Below, one piece after another: positions 1-8,475 of a DNA stretch of 64,000 nt. Numbering within the stretch: position 1 is the stretch's first letter; each line of letters begins with the position of its first letter. Made by a program: the position numbers and the translations under genes. The stretch comes from an uncultured Lachnospiraceae bacterium. Lineage in GTDB: Bacteria > Bacillota > Clostridia > Lachnospirales > Lachnospiraceae. The DNA is taken from the NCBI GenBank assembly GCA_902780385.1, contig CACZFF010000006.1, forward strand, positions 1-64,000. Reading direction: 5' to 3'. The notes under the pieces were generated by a model. That model did no database searches. It was not told the DNA's origin and saw nothing but the letters and a program-made list of their open reading frames with translations.

Positions 1-60
1 ATAGCTTTCTGCCTGCTGCCCGTAAAAGTATTCAAAACCAGATGGTTGCAGCATGCTCAT
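1..60 (-). CDS. Replication initiator RepA-like protein of an integrative element, N-terminal fragment
   Basis: Only the first about 20 codons are inside the window; the gene runs off the left edge. The fragment reads MSMLQPSGFEYFYGQQAESY. The FxYFYGQQAE start is, from memory, typical of replication initiator protein A (RepA_N type) in Firmicutes integrative conjugative elements and plasmids. The first ATG overlaps the parB stop codon as ATGA. A second ATG six bases on is better spaced from the GGAGG and may be the real start. The order parA-parB-repA fits the replication and partition module of such an element. The family call rests on a short stretch, so it is moderate. Confidence 0.6.
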   Translation of the reverse strand, partial: MSMLQPSGFEYFYGQQAESY

Positions 61-959
61 GCACCTCCTTCCTGCTTAGATTTCCAATCTTTCAGGAGCC
101 CGAGGATAATCTCCTCTATTTCCCTTTTCTCAGTTTCAGGCGGGAAGAATTCCATGATCCGCCTGTAAGGTATCGCTATACCTGTTTCTGCCTTTTTCCT
201 GTCCACCAAAATTTCAAAGATCTTTTGTTCATCCAACGTCCCGGCTGCGCTGTTCTCACGCAGCTGATCCGCCTGTTTTTTGTTCGGGTACAGCAGGATC
301 GTCTCAATCGTTTTCTCAAGGAGTATCTGCTCATTTTCAGGAAGATAGGAGAGCTGTTCTCCGCAGACAACAGTGATCTTTCCTGTGTCGACCTGTCTGA
401 GCAGGCTGTCCCTGAGATATGAAAGTCGAATGTAGCGCTTGACCGTGGTACCGCTGTCGCCGGCGGCTTCCCCGACAGCATCTGCCGTATTCTTTTTCCC
501 CCGTGCGCCCTGGTGCTTTAAGGCGTCATATTTCATCCGGTATGCCCTGGCCTTTTCACTGGGGAGGATATCTTCCCGCTGGATGTTGGAATCCACCATG
601 ACGACGACCGCTTCATCATCTGAATAGTCGCGGACAAACATGGGCATTTCCGTAAGCCCTGCCAGTTCGCAGGCACGCCTGCGGCGGTGGCCGGAGATGA
701 TCTCATAACCGCCTCCGCTGTCCTGAGGACGCTTACGGGCAATACCCGGGACAAGGATGCCATACTTTTTAACGCTCTCTACAGTTTCCTGCATCTTTTC
801 ATCGTCCAAAACCCGGAATGGATGGCCTGCGAACTCATAGAGTTCCGACAAGGGGATCATCCTTACGCGGTCTTCCTTTTCCGTGCCTTCCTGATCTCCG
901 AAAAGGCTTTCGTAGCTGTCCAGAACGATCTTGGAAGCGCTGCTTTCCTTATTTTTCAT
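57..959 (-). CDS. parB: ParB/Spo0J-family partition protein of a mobile element
   Basis: This 300-residue protein is a ParB-type DNA-binding CTPase that would pair with ParA to partition or maintain an element. The N-terminal ParB/Srx-like region (about residues 35-125) carries the GHRRRRACELAGL box and the SNIQREDILPSEKA segment that is strongly conserved in the family. A helix-turn-helix follows (about 145-185), then a variable C-terminal region. The start has a strong AAGGAGG upstream and overlaps the end of parA by 11 bases, implying translational coupling. The stop overlaps the start of the repA-like gene. The position beside repA and at the lysS 3' end suggests a mobile-element ParB rather than the chromosomal Spo0J, which normally lies near the origin. 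Confidence 0.9.
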   Translation of the reverse strand: MKNKESSASKIVLDSYESLFGDQEGTEKEDRVRMIPLSELYEFAGHPFRVLDDEKMQETVESVKKYGILVPGIARKRPQDSGGGYEIISGHRRRRACELAGLTEMPMFVRDYSDDEAVVVMVDSNIQREDILPSEKARAYRMKYDALKHQGARGKKNTADAVGEAAGDSGTTVKRYIRLSYLRDSLLRQVDTGKITVVCGEQLSYLPENEQILLEKTIETILLYPNKKQADQLRENSAAGTLDEQKIFEILVDRKKAETGIAIPYRRIMEFFPPETEKREIEEIILGLLKDWKSKQEGGA

Positions 960-1728
960 TGTCGAGCACCTCCTTTGTCAGTTCCAGATAGGCATCTGCA
1001 GCCTTGCCGTTTGCGTCGTGTCTGTAGATGCTGACGCCTTCCGCCGGCGTCTCCTCCAGCCGGACTGTATAAGGGATGAATTTACGGAAAATATGGATCT
1101 TTTCCCCATAGGTGTTCCGTAGCATTTCCATCGTCTCACGCGCGTACTTTGTCCGTGGGTTGACCATGGTTATGAGGACTCCTTCAATGATAAGATCCGG
1201 ATTGATCTGCCTGCGGATCTTTCTGATCGTCCGGAGCAGCTCCTGGAGCCCATCCAGGGCAAGCTTGGCCGCCTGGACCGGAATGAGTACGCTGTCCGCA
1301 CAGGCAAGGGCATTGATCGTCATCAGCCCCAGGGACGGGGCGCAGTCGAGAAGGATGTAGTCATAGTCCGGACGCAGCCCGGATACGTACTCCTTCAAAA
1401 TAAGCTCCCTGCTCATGACATTGACGAGGGCAAGTTCCACACCTTTGAGCGTTTCATTGGCCGGAACCAGATCCACACCTTCCCGGTGGTGAAGGATGGG
1501 ATCCTGAATCTCATCCTCCTCGATAATAGATGCCATGACTGTGGCGATCGAGGGCTCAAGCAGGGATGGTTTCCTGAATCCGAGACTTGCCGTCAGGCTT
1601 CCCTGACTGTCACAGTCCAGGAGCAGGACCTTCTTTCCCTGCTTTGCGAGCCCGATCCCGAGATTTACGGCCGTAGTGGACTTACCCACTCCGCCTTTCA
1701 TGTTTACGATTGAAATGATTCTGCACAT
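949..1728 (-). CDS. parA: ParA/Soj-family partition ATPase of a mobile element
   Basis: This 259-residue ParA/MinD-family ATPase drives partition of DNA bound by ParB. The deviant Walker A motif KGGVGKST lies at residues 11-18. Walker A' (LLLDCDSQGSLTASLG) and Walker B (YILLDCAPSLGLMTINAL) follow at the usual spacing. The length is normal for a plasmid or ICE ParA. It lies between a small upstream ORF (16-base gap) and parB (11-base overlap), so all are probably one transcript. Chromosomal Soj is possible, but the neighbours favour an integrated element. Confidence 0.92.
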   Translation of the reverse strand: MCRIISIVNMKGGVGKSTTAVNLGIGLAKQGKKVLLLDCDSQGSLTASLGFRKPSLLEPSIATVMASIIEEDEIQDPILHHREGVDLVPANETLKGVELALVNVMSRELILKEYVSGLRPDYDYILLDCAPSLGLMTINALACADSVLIPVQAAKLALDGLQELLRTIRKIRRQINPDLIIEGVLITMVNPRTKYARETMEMLRNTYGEKIHIFRKFIPYTVRLEETPAEGVSIYRHDANGKAADAYLELTKEVLDNEK

Positions 1729-1743
1729 GTTCTCACCTGTCCT

Positions 1744-1956
1744 TTATTCTTTCCCTTTGATTTCCTGTTCGTTGCCGCCGGTGCCTTCTGAAGGATCTGC
1801 AATGCAGACCTCCCCCATCATCCTGAAGTGCCGGTTCGATGTCCGGATCGGGAGAATGCGGGAGACGTTCTCGAGGCGGAGATTCTGATCCTCCTCCAGA
1901 TGCCTGCGGAACCAGATCAGTTCGTCTGGTGTCCCCATCCAGCGAAGCTTAATCAT
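1744..1956 (-). CDS. Small hypothetical protein upstream of parA
   Basis: This 70-residue ORF has a well placed AAAGGAGG ahead of its ATG and ends 16 bases before parA. No family was recognised. The protein is mixed-charge without membrane segments; the N-terminal half (KLRWMGTPDELIWFRRHLEE) looks helical and amphipathic. Its start overlaps the stop of a 28-codon ORF upstream. The tight packing and ribosome binding site make it a likely real gene of the element, perhaps a small regulatory or accessory partition protein, but the function is unknown. Confidence 0.6.
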   Translation of the reverse strand: MIKLRWMGTPDELIWFRRHLEEDQNLRLENVSRILPIRTSNRHFRMMGEVCIADPSEGTGGNEQEIKGKE

Positions 1957-2035
1957 GGCGGCCTCCTTTCCGGCAGGTCATTCCCATGTGCTTTTTCATG
2001 TGTCCTGCTGCACCTGACGCTGTACTACTATTCAT
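1949..2035 (-). CDS. Candidate 28-residue small protein at the head of the partition operon
   Basis: A 28-codon ORF begins MNSSTASGAAGHMKKHMGM. Its AAGGAGG lies seven bases before the ATG, and its stop overlaps the start of the next ORF (ATGATTAA). The ribosome binding site and overlap suggest translation, either as a real micro-protein or as a leader that couples translation to the downstream gene. No family was recognised, and it is too short to judge by sequence alone. Confidence 0.45.
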   Translation of the reverse strand: MNSSTASGAAGHMKKHMGMTCRKGGRHD

Positions 2036-2057
2036 TTTTTACCTCCTTGGTGCCTGA

Positions 2058-2080
2058 TTGATAGTTCCTGACCGTATCAA
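2058..2080. promoter_or_regulatory. Inverted repeat upstream of the parA operon
   Basis: Arms TTGATA and TATCAA are separated by 11 bases, just before the ribosome binding site of the 28-codon ORF. It could be an operator for the partition operon. The arms are short, so chance is possible. Confidence 0.25.
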
Positions 2081-2125
2081 AAAAAGGACATCCCCAAAGA
2101 TATTCTCTTTGGGAATGTCCTTTTT
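2081..2125. terminator. Bidirectional intrinsic terminator between the element and lysS
   Basis: A 15-bp stem (2086-2100 with 2106-2120, one mismatch) around a 5-base loop is flanked by an A run on the left and a T run on the right, so it can end transcripts from either side. On the minus strand it would stop lysS read-through before the partition operon. Confidence 0.85.
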
Positions 2126-2127
2126 AA

Positions 2128-2228
2128 TTAAAAGTAGTACTTCGAACTACAACAATTCATCTAAAAAATGTTGTACTTTTGTTGTACCTAATACACAAAA
2201 AACCGCTGCAAACCGCGTAGTTATGCGG
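2128..2228. other. Candidate attachment-site region at the lysS 3' end
   Basis: About 100 bases between the terminator and the lysS stop contain two direct copies of TGTTGTAC (near 2169-2188), a partial palindrome around TTCGAA, and a CCGC/GCGG hairpin right after lysS. Paired short direct repeats beside a housekeeping 3' end are typical of tyrosine-recombinase element ends. The other end of the element is outside the window, so the att core cannot be defined. Confidence 0.35.
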
Positions 2229-3731
2229 TCAATCCTTGATGGTCTTCATTGTCGGGAACAGCAGGACGTCGCGGATGGCCGCGCTGTCGGTCAGGAGCAT
2301 GGTCAGACGGTCGATGCCGTAGCCGATGCCGCCGGTGGGAGGCATGCCGATCTCCATGGCGTAGAGGAAGTCCTCGTCGGTGTGCTGGGCTTCTTCATCG
2401 CCCTGCTCGGACAGAGCGTCCTGGGCGGCGAAGCGCTCGCGCTGGTCGATGGGATCGTTGAGCTCGGAGTAGGCGTTGCACATCTCCCAGCCGTTGATGT
2501 AGAGCTCGAAGCGCTCGACCTTGGTCGGATCGTCGGGCTTTTTCTTGGTCAGCGGGCTGATCTCGATGGGATGGTCCATAATGAAGGTGGGCTGGATCAT
2601 CTTGTCTTCGCAGAATTCGTCGAAGAAGAGGTTGACGATGTCGCCCTTCTTGTGGCGGTCCTCATACTCGATGTGGCGCTCGTCGGCCAGCTTCTTTGCC
2701 TCTTCATCGGTTGTGACCTGATCGAAGTCGATGCCGGTCTCTTCTTTGATGGCGTCGACCATGGTCAGACGGCGGAAAGGCTTGCCGAGGTCGATCTCGG
2801 TGCCGTTGTAGGTGATGGTGGTGGAGCCGCAGACTTCCTGGGCCAGGAAGCGGTACATGTCCTCGGTCAGATCCATCATGCCGTGGTAGTCGGTGTAGGC
2901 CTGGTAGAGCTCCATGAGGGTGAACTCAGGGTTGTGACGGGTGTCAAGGCCCTCATTGCGGAAAACGCGGCCGATCTCATAGACGCGCTCGAGGCCGCCG
3001 ATGATCAGGCGCTTGAGGTAGAGCTCCAGGGAAATGCGGAGCTTGAAGTCCTCATCGAGAGCGTTGAAATGGGTCTCGAAGGGGCGGGCTGCTGCGCCGC
3101 CGGCGTTGGAGACCAGCATGGGAGTCTCGACTTCCATGAAATCGCGCTCTGCAAGGAAGCGGCGGATGCCTGCGATGATCTTTGAACGCTTGATGAAGAC
3201 ATCGCGGGATGTGTCACTCATGATCAGATCGACATAGCGCTGACGATAGCGTGTATCGGTATCCTGCAGGCCGTGGAACTTCTCCGGCAGGGGAGTCAGG
3301 GACTTAGACAGCAGGGTCAACTCTTTGGCGTGGACGGAGATCTCGCCGGTCTTGGTCTTGAAAACAAAGCCCTTGACGCCGATGATATCGCCGATATCCA
3401 TCTTCTTGAAACCTTTGTAAGGCTCCTCACCGATCTCATCTCTGGCTACATACACCTGAATGCGGCCGTCTCTGTCCTGGATATTGCAGAAAGAGGCCTT
3501 GCCCATGACGCGCTTGAACATCATGCGGCCGGCGATGGAGACATCCTTGCCCTCGAGCTCCTCGAAATTATCTCTGATCTGGGCAGTGTGGTGAGTCTGG
3601 TCATATTTTACGATCACAAAGGGGTCATTGCCCGCAGCCTGCAGCTCTGCCAGTTTATCGCGGCGGACTTTCTGCAGCTGCGACACGTCCTGTGTCTTCT
3701 GCTGATTCTTCTGCTGGTTCTTTTCTCCCAT
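2229..3731 (-). CDS. lysS: Lysyl-tRNA synthetase, class II
   Basis: This 500-residue enzyme charges tRNA-Lys with lysine. A Lys/Gln-rich N-terminal tail is followed by the OB-fold anticodon domain (about 60-150). The class II core then shows motif 1 ([21 protein letters not shown]), motif 2 ([20 protein letters not shown]) and motif 3 ([15 protein letters not shown]). The length is normal for bacterial LysRS, ending shortly after FPTMK. It follows greA by 51 bases and is probably transcribed with it from the promoter upstream of greA. A partition module of a mobile element begins within 200 bases of its 3' end. Confidence 0.97.
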   Translation of the reverse strand: MGEKNQQKNQQKTQDVSQLQKVRRDKLAELQAAGNDPFVIVKYDQTHHTAQIRDNFEELEGKDVSIAGRMMFKRVMGKASFCNIQDRDGRIQVYVARDEIGEEPYKGFKKMDIGDIIGVKGFVFKTKTGEISVHAKELTLLSKSLTPLPEKFHGLQDTDTRYRQRYVDLIMSDTSRDVFIKRSKIIAGIRRFLAERDFMEVETPMLVSNAGGAAARPFETHFNALDEDFKLRISLELYLKRLIIGGLERVYEIGRVFRNEGLDTRHNPEFTLMELYQAYTDYHGMMDLTEDMYRFLAQEVCGSTTITYNGTEIDLGKPFRRLTMVDAIKEETGIDFDQVTTDEEAKKLADERHIEYEDRHKKGDIVNLFFDEFCEDKMIQPTFIMDHPIEISPLTKKKPDDPTKVERFELYINGWEMCNAYSELNDPIDQRERFAAQDALSEQGDEEAQHTDEDFLYAMEIGMPPTGGIGYGIDRLTMLLTDSAAIRDVLLFPTMKTIKD

Positions 3732-3782
3732 AATTAATGTAGCTCCTTATGAATTATTATTTAGCGGACTCGTCGGCAGGTC

Positions 3783-4271
3783 TCAGTTCTGGCTGGTCTT
3801 GCGGATCTCCAGAACTTCATATTTGAATTCACCTGCGGGTGTGGAAACAGAAACGGTATCGCCCACGGCTGCACCGATCAGAGCTTTGCCGACGGGAGAC
3901 TCGTTGGAAATCTTGTTCAGCAGGCTGTTGGCCTCGGTGGAACCGACAATGCTGTACTCTTCTGTCTCGTCTTCTTCCATATCCCGGATCACGACAGTGC
4001 AGCCGATATTGATGACATCGGCAGAAATATCTTCATCCGCAATAACTTCGACGTTTTTGAGGATTTTCTCGAGCACGCCGATGCGGGCTTCGATATCGCG
4101 CTGCTCGTCTTTCGCTGCATCGTACTCGGCGTTCTCGGACAGGTCACCCTGCTCTCTCGCTTCTTTAATCTTCTGCGCGACTTCGTGGCGGCGCACAACC
4201 TTCAGCTCATGCAGTTCTTCCTCATATCTCTTGAGGCCTTCGTAAGTCAGAATGTTTTTCTTCTCTTCCAT
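3783..4271 (-). CDS. greA: Transcription elongation factor GreA
   Basis: This 162-residue protein enters the RNA polymerase secondary channel and stimulates cleavage of backtracked transcripts. The N-terminal coiled coil (about 1-78) carries the family stretch [20 protein letters not shown] with the acidic tip residues. The C-terminal FKBP-like domain contains [14 protein letters not shown]. The length is typical. A near-consensus promoter lies about 120 bases upstream and probably serves greA and lysS together. Confidence 0.97.
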   Translation of the reverse strand: MEEKKNILTYEGLKRYEEELHELKVVRRHEVAQKIKEAREQGDLSENAEYDAAKDEQRDIEARIGVLEKILKNVEVIADEDISADVINIGCTVVIRDMEEDETEEYSIVGSTEANSLLNKISNESPVGKALIGAAVGDTVSVSTPAGEFKYEVLEIRKTSQN

Positions 4272-4392
4272 GATCTCCTTACCCCGCTTTCGTCTTTATA
4301 TGGTAATTCACAGTTTTTAATAGCGAATCTATTATTTCCCGCTATGCCGGATGCCTGAAACAAGCTGTTTCCGAACCTATAAGCGGCACAAT

Positions 4393-4422
4393 ATTATATA
4401 CAGTTTCTGTCGTCCGTGTCAA
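4393..4422 (-). promoter_or_regulatory. Sigma-A promoter for greA-lysS
   Basis: A perfect -35 TTGACA (4417-4422) and a perfect -10 TATAAT (4393-4398) are separated by 18 bases on the minus strand, about 120 bases upstream of greA. Confidence 0.85.
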
Positions 4423-4439
4423 TCAAAGAAATGGAAAGT

Positions 4440-4494
4440 CCCTTTCACTTCACCTTTCACCTTTCACTTCAGCTCTACCCACTTCAGCTCTACA
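4440..4494. repeat. Short direct repeats between dusB and greA
   Basis: Imperfect tandem units related to CTTTCAC and CACTTCAGCTCTAC sit between the end of dusB and the greA promoter. They look like replication slippage. No function is apparent. Confidence 0.5.
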
Positions 4495-4509
4495 TTCAGG
4501 CACCTTCAT

Positions 4510-5496
4510 TCATGCATAAGGGTATTCTTTTTTCATGAGCAGTTCGAGTTCCTCAAGGGTATTGACCTTGACGACCATGTTGCGGACACGGGCCGCGGAA
4601 GGAAATCCCGCGAGATACTTGGCCGCATGGGCGCGCATTTCGCGGATACCAATCTTCTCCCCTTTGCACTCACAGAGCATGCGGGCATGGCGCATGAGCA
4701 TCTGGATGACTGCGCGGCGCGCCGGGCGCTCCGGTGTTGTCCGGTCGGTCAGGTAGGCATTTACCTCGCGGAAAATCCAGGGATTTCCTCTGGCTGCGCG
4801 GGCGATCATGATGGCGTCACACCCTGTCTCCTCCATCATACGGAGAGCGGAGGGGCCGTCCACAATGTCCCCGTTTCCGATGACGGGAATGTCGAGGGCC
4901 TCTTTGACACGGGCAATACAGGTCCAGTCCGCCTTTCCGGAATACATCTGTGCACGGGTCCTCCCGTGTACGGCGACAGCGGCTGCGCCTCCCTGCTGTG
5001 CGGCCAGGGCGCACTCGACAGCGTTCTCACTGCCTTCTTCGAAGCCTCGGCGGATTTTGACGGTCACCGGGCGGCTGGTGCCGGAAACGGCTGCCGCAAC
5101 AAGTTTCTCGATCAGGGCGGGATTTTTCATGAGGGCAGAGCCCTCTCCGTTTGAAACGACCTTATGTACAGGGCATCCCATATTGATGTCCAGAATGTCA
5201 AAAGGCCTGTCCTCGATCATCTCACAGGCGCGGGCCATGATCTCAGGCTCGCATCCAAAGAGCTGAAGAGAAACAGGCGCTTCCTCCGGGCTTGTCTCCA
5301 TGAGCTCCGCCGTGCGGACATTTCTGTAGGTGATCGCCTTGGCACTGATCATTTCCATACATACCAGCGAGGCACCCTGCTCCCGGCACAGAAGCCGGAA
5401 AGGCAGGTCGGACACACCCGCCATGGGGGCGAAGATAGCTCTTCCGGGGATCGTCACCTTTCCGATCTGAAAAGGGGTATTTCTATTTTCTGTCAT
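4510..5496 (-). CDS. dusB: tRNA-dihydrouridine synthase
   Basis: This 328-residue FMN enzyme reduces uridine to dihydrouridine in the tRNA D-loop. The FMN-binding TIM barrel opens with IFAPMAGVSDLPFR, and the catalytic cysteine lies in DINMGCPVHKV (about residue 105). IGNGDI and ARAARGNPWIF mark the phosphate-binding end of the barrel. The reading frame continues upstream into a dispersed repeat, giving an extra 53 residues unlike any Dus protein. The ATG at 5496, next to the family-typical N-terminus, is therefore chosen, although its ribosome binding site is weak. The DusB subfamily is inferred. Confidence 0.93.
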   Translation of the reverse strand: MTENRNTPFQIGKVTIPGRAIFAPMAGVSDLPFRLLCREQGASLVCMEMISAKAITYRNVRTAELMETSPEEAPVSLQLFGCEPEIMARACEMIEDRPFDILDINMGCPVHKVVSNGEGSALMKNPALIEKLVAAAVSGTSRPVTVKIRRGFEEGSENAVECALAAQQGGAAAVAVHGRTRAQMYSGKADWTCIARVKEALDIPVIGNGDIVDGPSALRMMEETGCDAIMIARAARGNPWIFREVNAYLTDRTTPERPARRAVIQMLMRHARMLCECKGEKIGIREMRAHAAKYLAGFPSAARVRNMVVKVNTLEELELLMKKEYPYA

Positions 5497-5528
5497 GTAT
5501 CTGCTGCTTTCTGTTATTCTGGCAAGAT

Positions 5529-5803
5529 TCTTTACTCTTTCCGACCATGCCGCTCGCCAGGGCGTCAACACATGCTTCGCATGTGTACGAGGAGAAAGCC
5601 CGGAACGGGTTTCTCCGATGCGATCAGCGGAGCTTTGGGCCGTCCCGCGGCACAAAGCTCTGGAGTGAAAAAAACGCTATCGAGCGTTTTTTTACTCTTC
5701 CGAAACATGCCGCAGCACTTCAGTGCGTAGGCATCAGGGGATGTTTGTGCTCCGGCACAAACATCTGGAGTGAAAAATATTGCATCGGCAATATTTTTCA
5801 CTC
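5529..5803. repeat. Modular hairpin repeat, copy A
   Basis: A chain of hairpins fills the gap between dusB and the DUF6145-like gene. In order they include ACACATGC/GCATGTGT, a GGAGAAA...TTTCTCC stem, GAGCTTTG/CAAAGCTC, a 16-bp AT-rich stem ending in ACTC, ATGCC(GCACT/AGTGC)GGCAT, an 11-bp GATGTTTGTGC stem and a perfect 16-bp stem (5768-5783 with 5788-5803). The last stem overlaps the stop codon of the DUF6145-like gene. The 5541-5675 part is almost identical, inverted, to the copy at 46119-46290. Confidence 0.9.
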
Positions 5804-6205
5804 TTCGTCCTCAAAATCCTCGATCAAATCTGCGGGATTCTGGTGCAGGAAAGTCACGCGGAAATAGATGGACAGAGCGTTCAGCATTTCTTTCTTTTTG
5901 CGGCGGATTTCCTTGATCAGGAGACGGGCGCTTATCTCATCATAGAAGAAGTCGCCCTCCTCGTGCCTGGTGTCAAATTCCACGTGCCCGAAAGGAGTGA
6001 AGGAAATAGTGAAAATACCCCCGCATTCCTCTGTAAAGAGCACGCAGATAATATTGAGTTCCTCCTTGATGTTGGAGGGGAGATTGTCGAATTTTTTATT
6101 GAAGTAATACTTTTTGTCGTAGGAATTTGCGCCGCAGATCACAATGCGATACTTATCCTGTCCCGCAAATTCTTCAGTATTTTCATTAAAATCAAAAGAT
6201 TCCAT
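5798..6205 (-). CDS. DUF6145-like conserved hypothetical protein
   Basis: This is a 135-residue soluble acidic protein with no signal peptide or membrane segment. Features include VICGANSYDKKYYFNKKF near the N-terminus, LNIICVLFTEECGGIFTISF in the middle and an amphipathic EIRRKKKEMLNALSIYFRV segment. From memory these match a Lachnospiraceae family (DUF6145) of unknown function, often near birA. It starts 22 bases after birA ends and is probably co-transcribed with it. A perfect 16-bp hairpin covers its stop codon and may end or stabilise the transcript. Confidence 0.75.
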   Translation of the reverse strand: MESFDFNENTEEFAGQDKYRIVICGANSYDKKYYFNKKFDNLPSNIKEELNIICVLFTEECGGIFTISFTPFGHVEFDTRHEEGDFFYDEISARLLIKEIRRKKKEMLNALSIYFRVTFLHQNPADLIEDFEDEE

Positions 6206-6227
6206 AAGCTGTTTTCCTTAAAACTGT

Positions 6228-7265
6228 TTACACGTAACCCTGGACGCCGCGGACGGATACTTCGCCGGAGGCGATGGTGCGGACCGCGGATCCGTCGTCG
6301 GGCTGCACCAGGAGCTCCCCCTGCATATTGATGCCGACGGCAGTACCGGTAAAGGGGGTGCGGGGATCGAGGACATGTACGGAGCGTCCTTTGTTCACAA
6401 GCCCCTGCTCGTAAGCATCATGCAGCTTTGAAAAATCCTGTGTCTGCGTGAACAGGCTGTAGTTTTCCTCGAAATGATTCCATGTATATGCGGTGAGGGA
6501 TGCACGGTTTACTTTTCTGCCCAAGGCAAGTCCGTAAGAGGTCGCGTTCTCCGCGATTTCCGGTGCAAATTCCATCTGGTTGACATTGAGGCCGATGCCG
6601 ATCGTGATCGCACTGATCTCCCTGTCCTCCATGCGCATCTCTGTGAGGATCCCGCACAGTTTCCGATAGGGGCCGTCATCGACAGAGACGACAATGTCGT
6701 TGGGCCACTTGATGCCGAAACGGCAGCGGGCAGCAGACTCCTGCGGCTGTGCCGCTGTCATGTCCAGGGAAGCCTGATAGACGGACAATGCCATGACGAC
6801 GGTCAGCATGGGTGTGACCTCCGCAGGCAGATCCGGCTTGAGGAGAATGCTCATATAGACATTGCCCTCTTTGGGGGAGATCCAGGTCCTGCCGCGCCGG
6901 CCTTTACCCGCAGTCTGACGGGATGTGACGACAAGGGTCCCGTGGGGATAGCCCTGGGCAGCGAGGACAAAAATATCGTCGTTGGAGGAGCCGGTCTCCT
7001 CTTTGTAAATCAGAGGACGTCCGGCCCAGACGGTCGTAAGTTTTGCCGCAATCTGTTCCCTGTCAAGGATATCGGCTTCATCAACGGAAAGAAGGCGGTA
7101 GCCCTTATTGGTCACCGCCTCGATGGGATATCCTTCTTCTTTTAGTTTCTGAATATTTTTCCACACGGCTGTGCGTGAGACACCGAGCATCTCACAGAGC
7201 TCCTGTCCGGAGACATAGTCTCCGCTCTCGCTCAGCCGGCGAAGTATTTCCTGTTTTCTGTTCAA
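6228..7265 (-). CDS. birA: Bifunctional biotin operon repressor / biotin-protein ligase
   Basis: This 345-residue protein attaches biotin to carboxylase subunits and may repress biotin genes. The N-terminal winged helix (about 1-60, ELCEMLGVSRTAVWKNIQKL) is the repressor domain. The ligase domain has the biotinyl-AMP loop AGKGRRGRTW (about 119-128), the core IKWPNDIVV and a C-terminal SH3-like part (GTAVGINMQGELLVQ). Translation appears to start at TTG (7265), preceded by AGGA at good spacing and matching the family N-terminus. Long outer arms (ATGCCCG/CGGGCAT) bracket its leader between 7290 and 7370, of unknown meaning. Confidence 0.95.
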   Translation of the reverse strand: MNRKQEILRRLSESGDYVSGQELCEMLGVSRTAVWKNIQKLKEEGYPIEAVTNKGYRLLSVDEADILDREQIAAKLTTVWAGRPLIYKEETGSSNDDIFVLAAQGYPHGTLVVTSRQTAGKGRRGRTWISPKEGNVYMSILLKPDLPAEVTPMLTVVMALSVYQASLDMTAAQPQESAARCRFGIKWPNDIVVSVDDGPYRKLCGILTEMRMEDREISAITIGIGLNVNQMEFAPEIAENATSYGLALGRKVNRASLTAYTWNHFEENYSLFTQTQDFSKLHDAYEQGLVNKGRSVHVLDPRTPFTGTAVGINMQGELLVQPDDGSAVRTIASGEVSVRGVQGYV

Positions 7266-7399
7266 TCGTCTGGTCCTGTAAGAGATGACAATATGCCCGC
7301 AAGGCCTCTTTCGTCCCTTAAGCCGGTGTCCGCCGCGGGCACAGACTTCACAACTTCACGGGCATCTGTCGGTATATATATTGTCCGTTAAGAGTCTGA

Positions 7400-8389
7400 T
7401 CAAGCCAGTGTCGCAGCGAGCACAGCCTTGATGGTATGCATGCGGTTCTCCGCCTCTTCAAAGACGCGGGACCGGGGACCCTCGAAGACAGCATCTGCCA
7501 CTTCCAGTTCGCTCATGCCGAACTTCTCGTGGATCTCACGGCCAATACTGGTTCCCAGGTCGTGGAAGGCGGGCAGGCAGTGCATGAAGATCGCATCCTC
7601 CGCTGCAAGGCCCATGAGCTTTTCCGTCACCTGATAGGGTTTCATCTGCTCAATGCGCTCTGCCCATGCTTCCATAGGTTCTCCCATGGAGACCCATACG
7701 TCGGTGTAGAGAACTTCCGCACCCTTTGCTCCTGCTTCTGCGTCCGTCTCCAGTGTGATACTGCCTCCGGTCTGAGCCGCGATCTCTCTGCACCGGCTGA
7801 CCAGATCCGCGTCCGGGAAATAGGCAGGGTTCGCGCACAGGGTGATGTGCATGCCGCACTTGGCACCCGCGACCATCCAGGAATTGGCCATGTTATAGCG
7901 GCAGTCGCCGAAGAAGCTGAGCCTGATGCCGCGGATCCGCCCGAAATGCTCGCGGATGGTCAGAAGGTCTGCCAGCATCTGCGTGGGATGGAACTCATTG
8001 GTCAGACCGTTCCAGACAGGGACTTTGGAGTACTTTGCAAGATCCTCTACGATTTCCTGCCCGTATCCGCGGTACTCGATTCCGTCGAACATACCGGCCA
8101 GAACACGAGCCGTGTCCGCAATACTCTCCTTTTTGCCGATCTGGGATCCGCTGGGATCCAGATAAGTGGCAGACATACCGAGATCATGTGCGGCAACCTC
8201 AAAAGCGCATCGTGTACGGGTGCTGGTCTTTTCAAAGATCAGGGCGATATTTTTGCCCTCACAGTAACGGTGGGGGATTCCCTGTTTCTTTTTTTCTTTG
8301 AGATCAGCGGCCAGGTCCACAAGTCCGAATATTTCTTCGGGAGTAAAATCAAGCAGTTTCAGGAAGTCTCTGTTTTTAAGGTTGATCAT
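7400..8389 (-). CDS. argF: Ornithine carbamoyltransferase
   Basis: This 329-residue enzyme makes citrulline from ornithine and carbamoyl phosphate, in arginine synthesis or in reverse in arginine deiminase catabolism. The carbamoyl-phosphate loop STRTR is at residues 56-60, and MHCLPAFHD near residue 270 holds the catalytic cysteine. FHPTQMLAD is the HPxQ motif. The start has a good AAAGGA. No other arginine genes are adjacent, so the biosynthetic or catabolic role cannot be assigned; the symbol argF is conventional. Confidence 0.95.
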   Translation of the reverse strand: MINLKNRDFLKLLDFTPEEIFGLVDLAADLKEKKKQGIPHRYCEGKNIALIFEKTSTRTRCAFEVAAHDLGMSATYLDPSGSQIGKKESIADTARVLAGMFDGIEYRGYGQEIVEDLAKYSKVPVWNGLTNEFHPTQMLADLLTIREHFGRIRGIRLSFFGDCRYNMANSWMVAGAKCGMHITLCANPAYFPDADLVSRCREIAAQTGGSITLETDAEAGAKGAEVLYTDVWVSMGEPMEAWAERIEQMKPYQVTEKLMGLAAEDAIFMHCLPAFHDLGTSIGREIHEKFGMSELEVADAVFEGPRSRVFEEAENRMHTIKAVLAATLA

Positions 8390-8475
8390 GCTCGGCGTCC
8401 TTTCTAATACGCTAAGGGCGGTGGTATTTTCAAAAATCGTTTTCAGGTAATGTGTTATATGGCTTCAGCCGGTGC

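Noticed and set aside
2128..2228. tRNA gene as integration target
   Set aside because: No cloverleaf or T-loop sequence could be found; the lysS 3' end is the nearer candidate target.
2058..3185. Long plus-strand frame opposite lysS
   Set aside because: It is antisense to a clearly functional lysS. Low-complexity Val/Asp/Gly composition and no motifs.
5497..5655. N-terminal extension of dusB through repeat sequence
   Set aside because: The extra residues come from the modular repeat and do not match the Dus family; the start at 5496 is preferred.
5529..5803. CRISPR array
   Set aside because: The repeated units are palindromes of different sequence and unequal spacing, with no constant repeat-spacer pattern and no cas genes.
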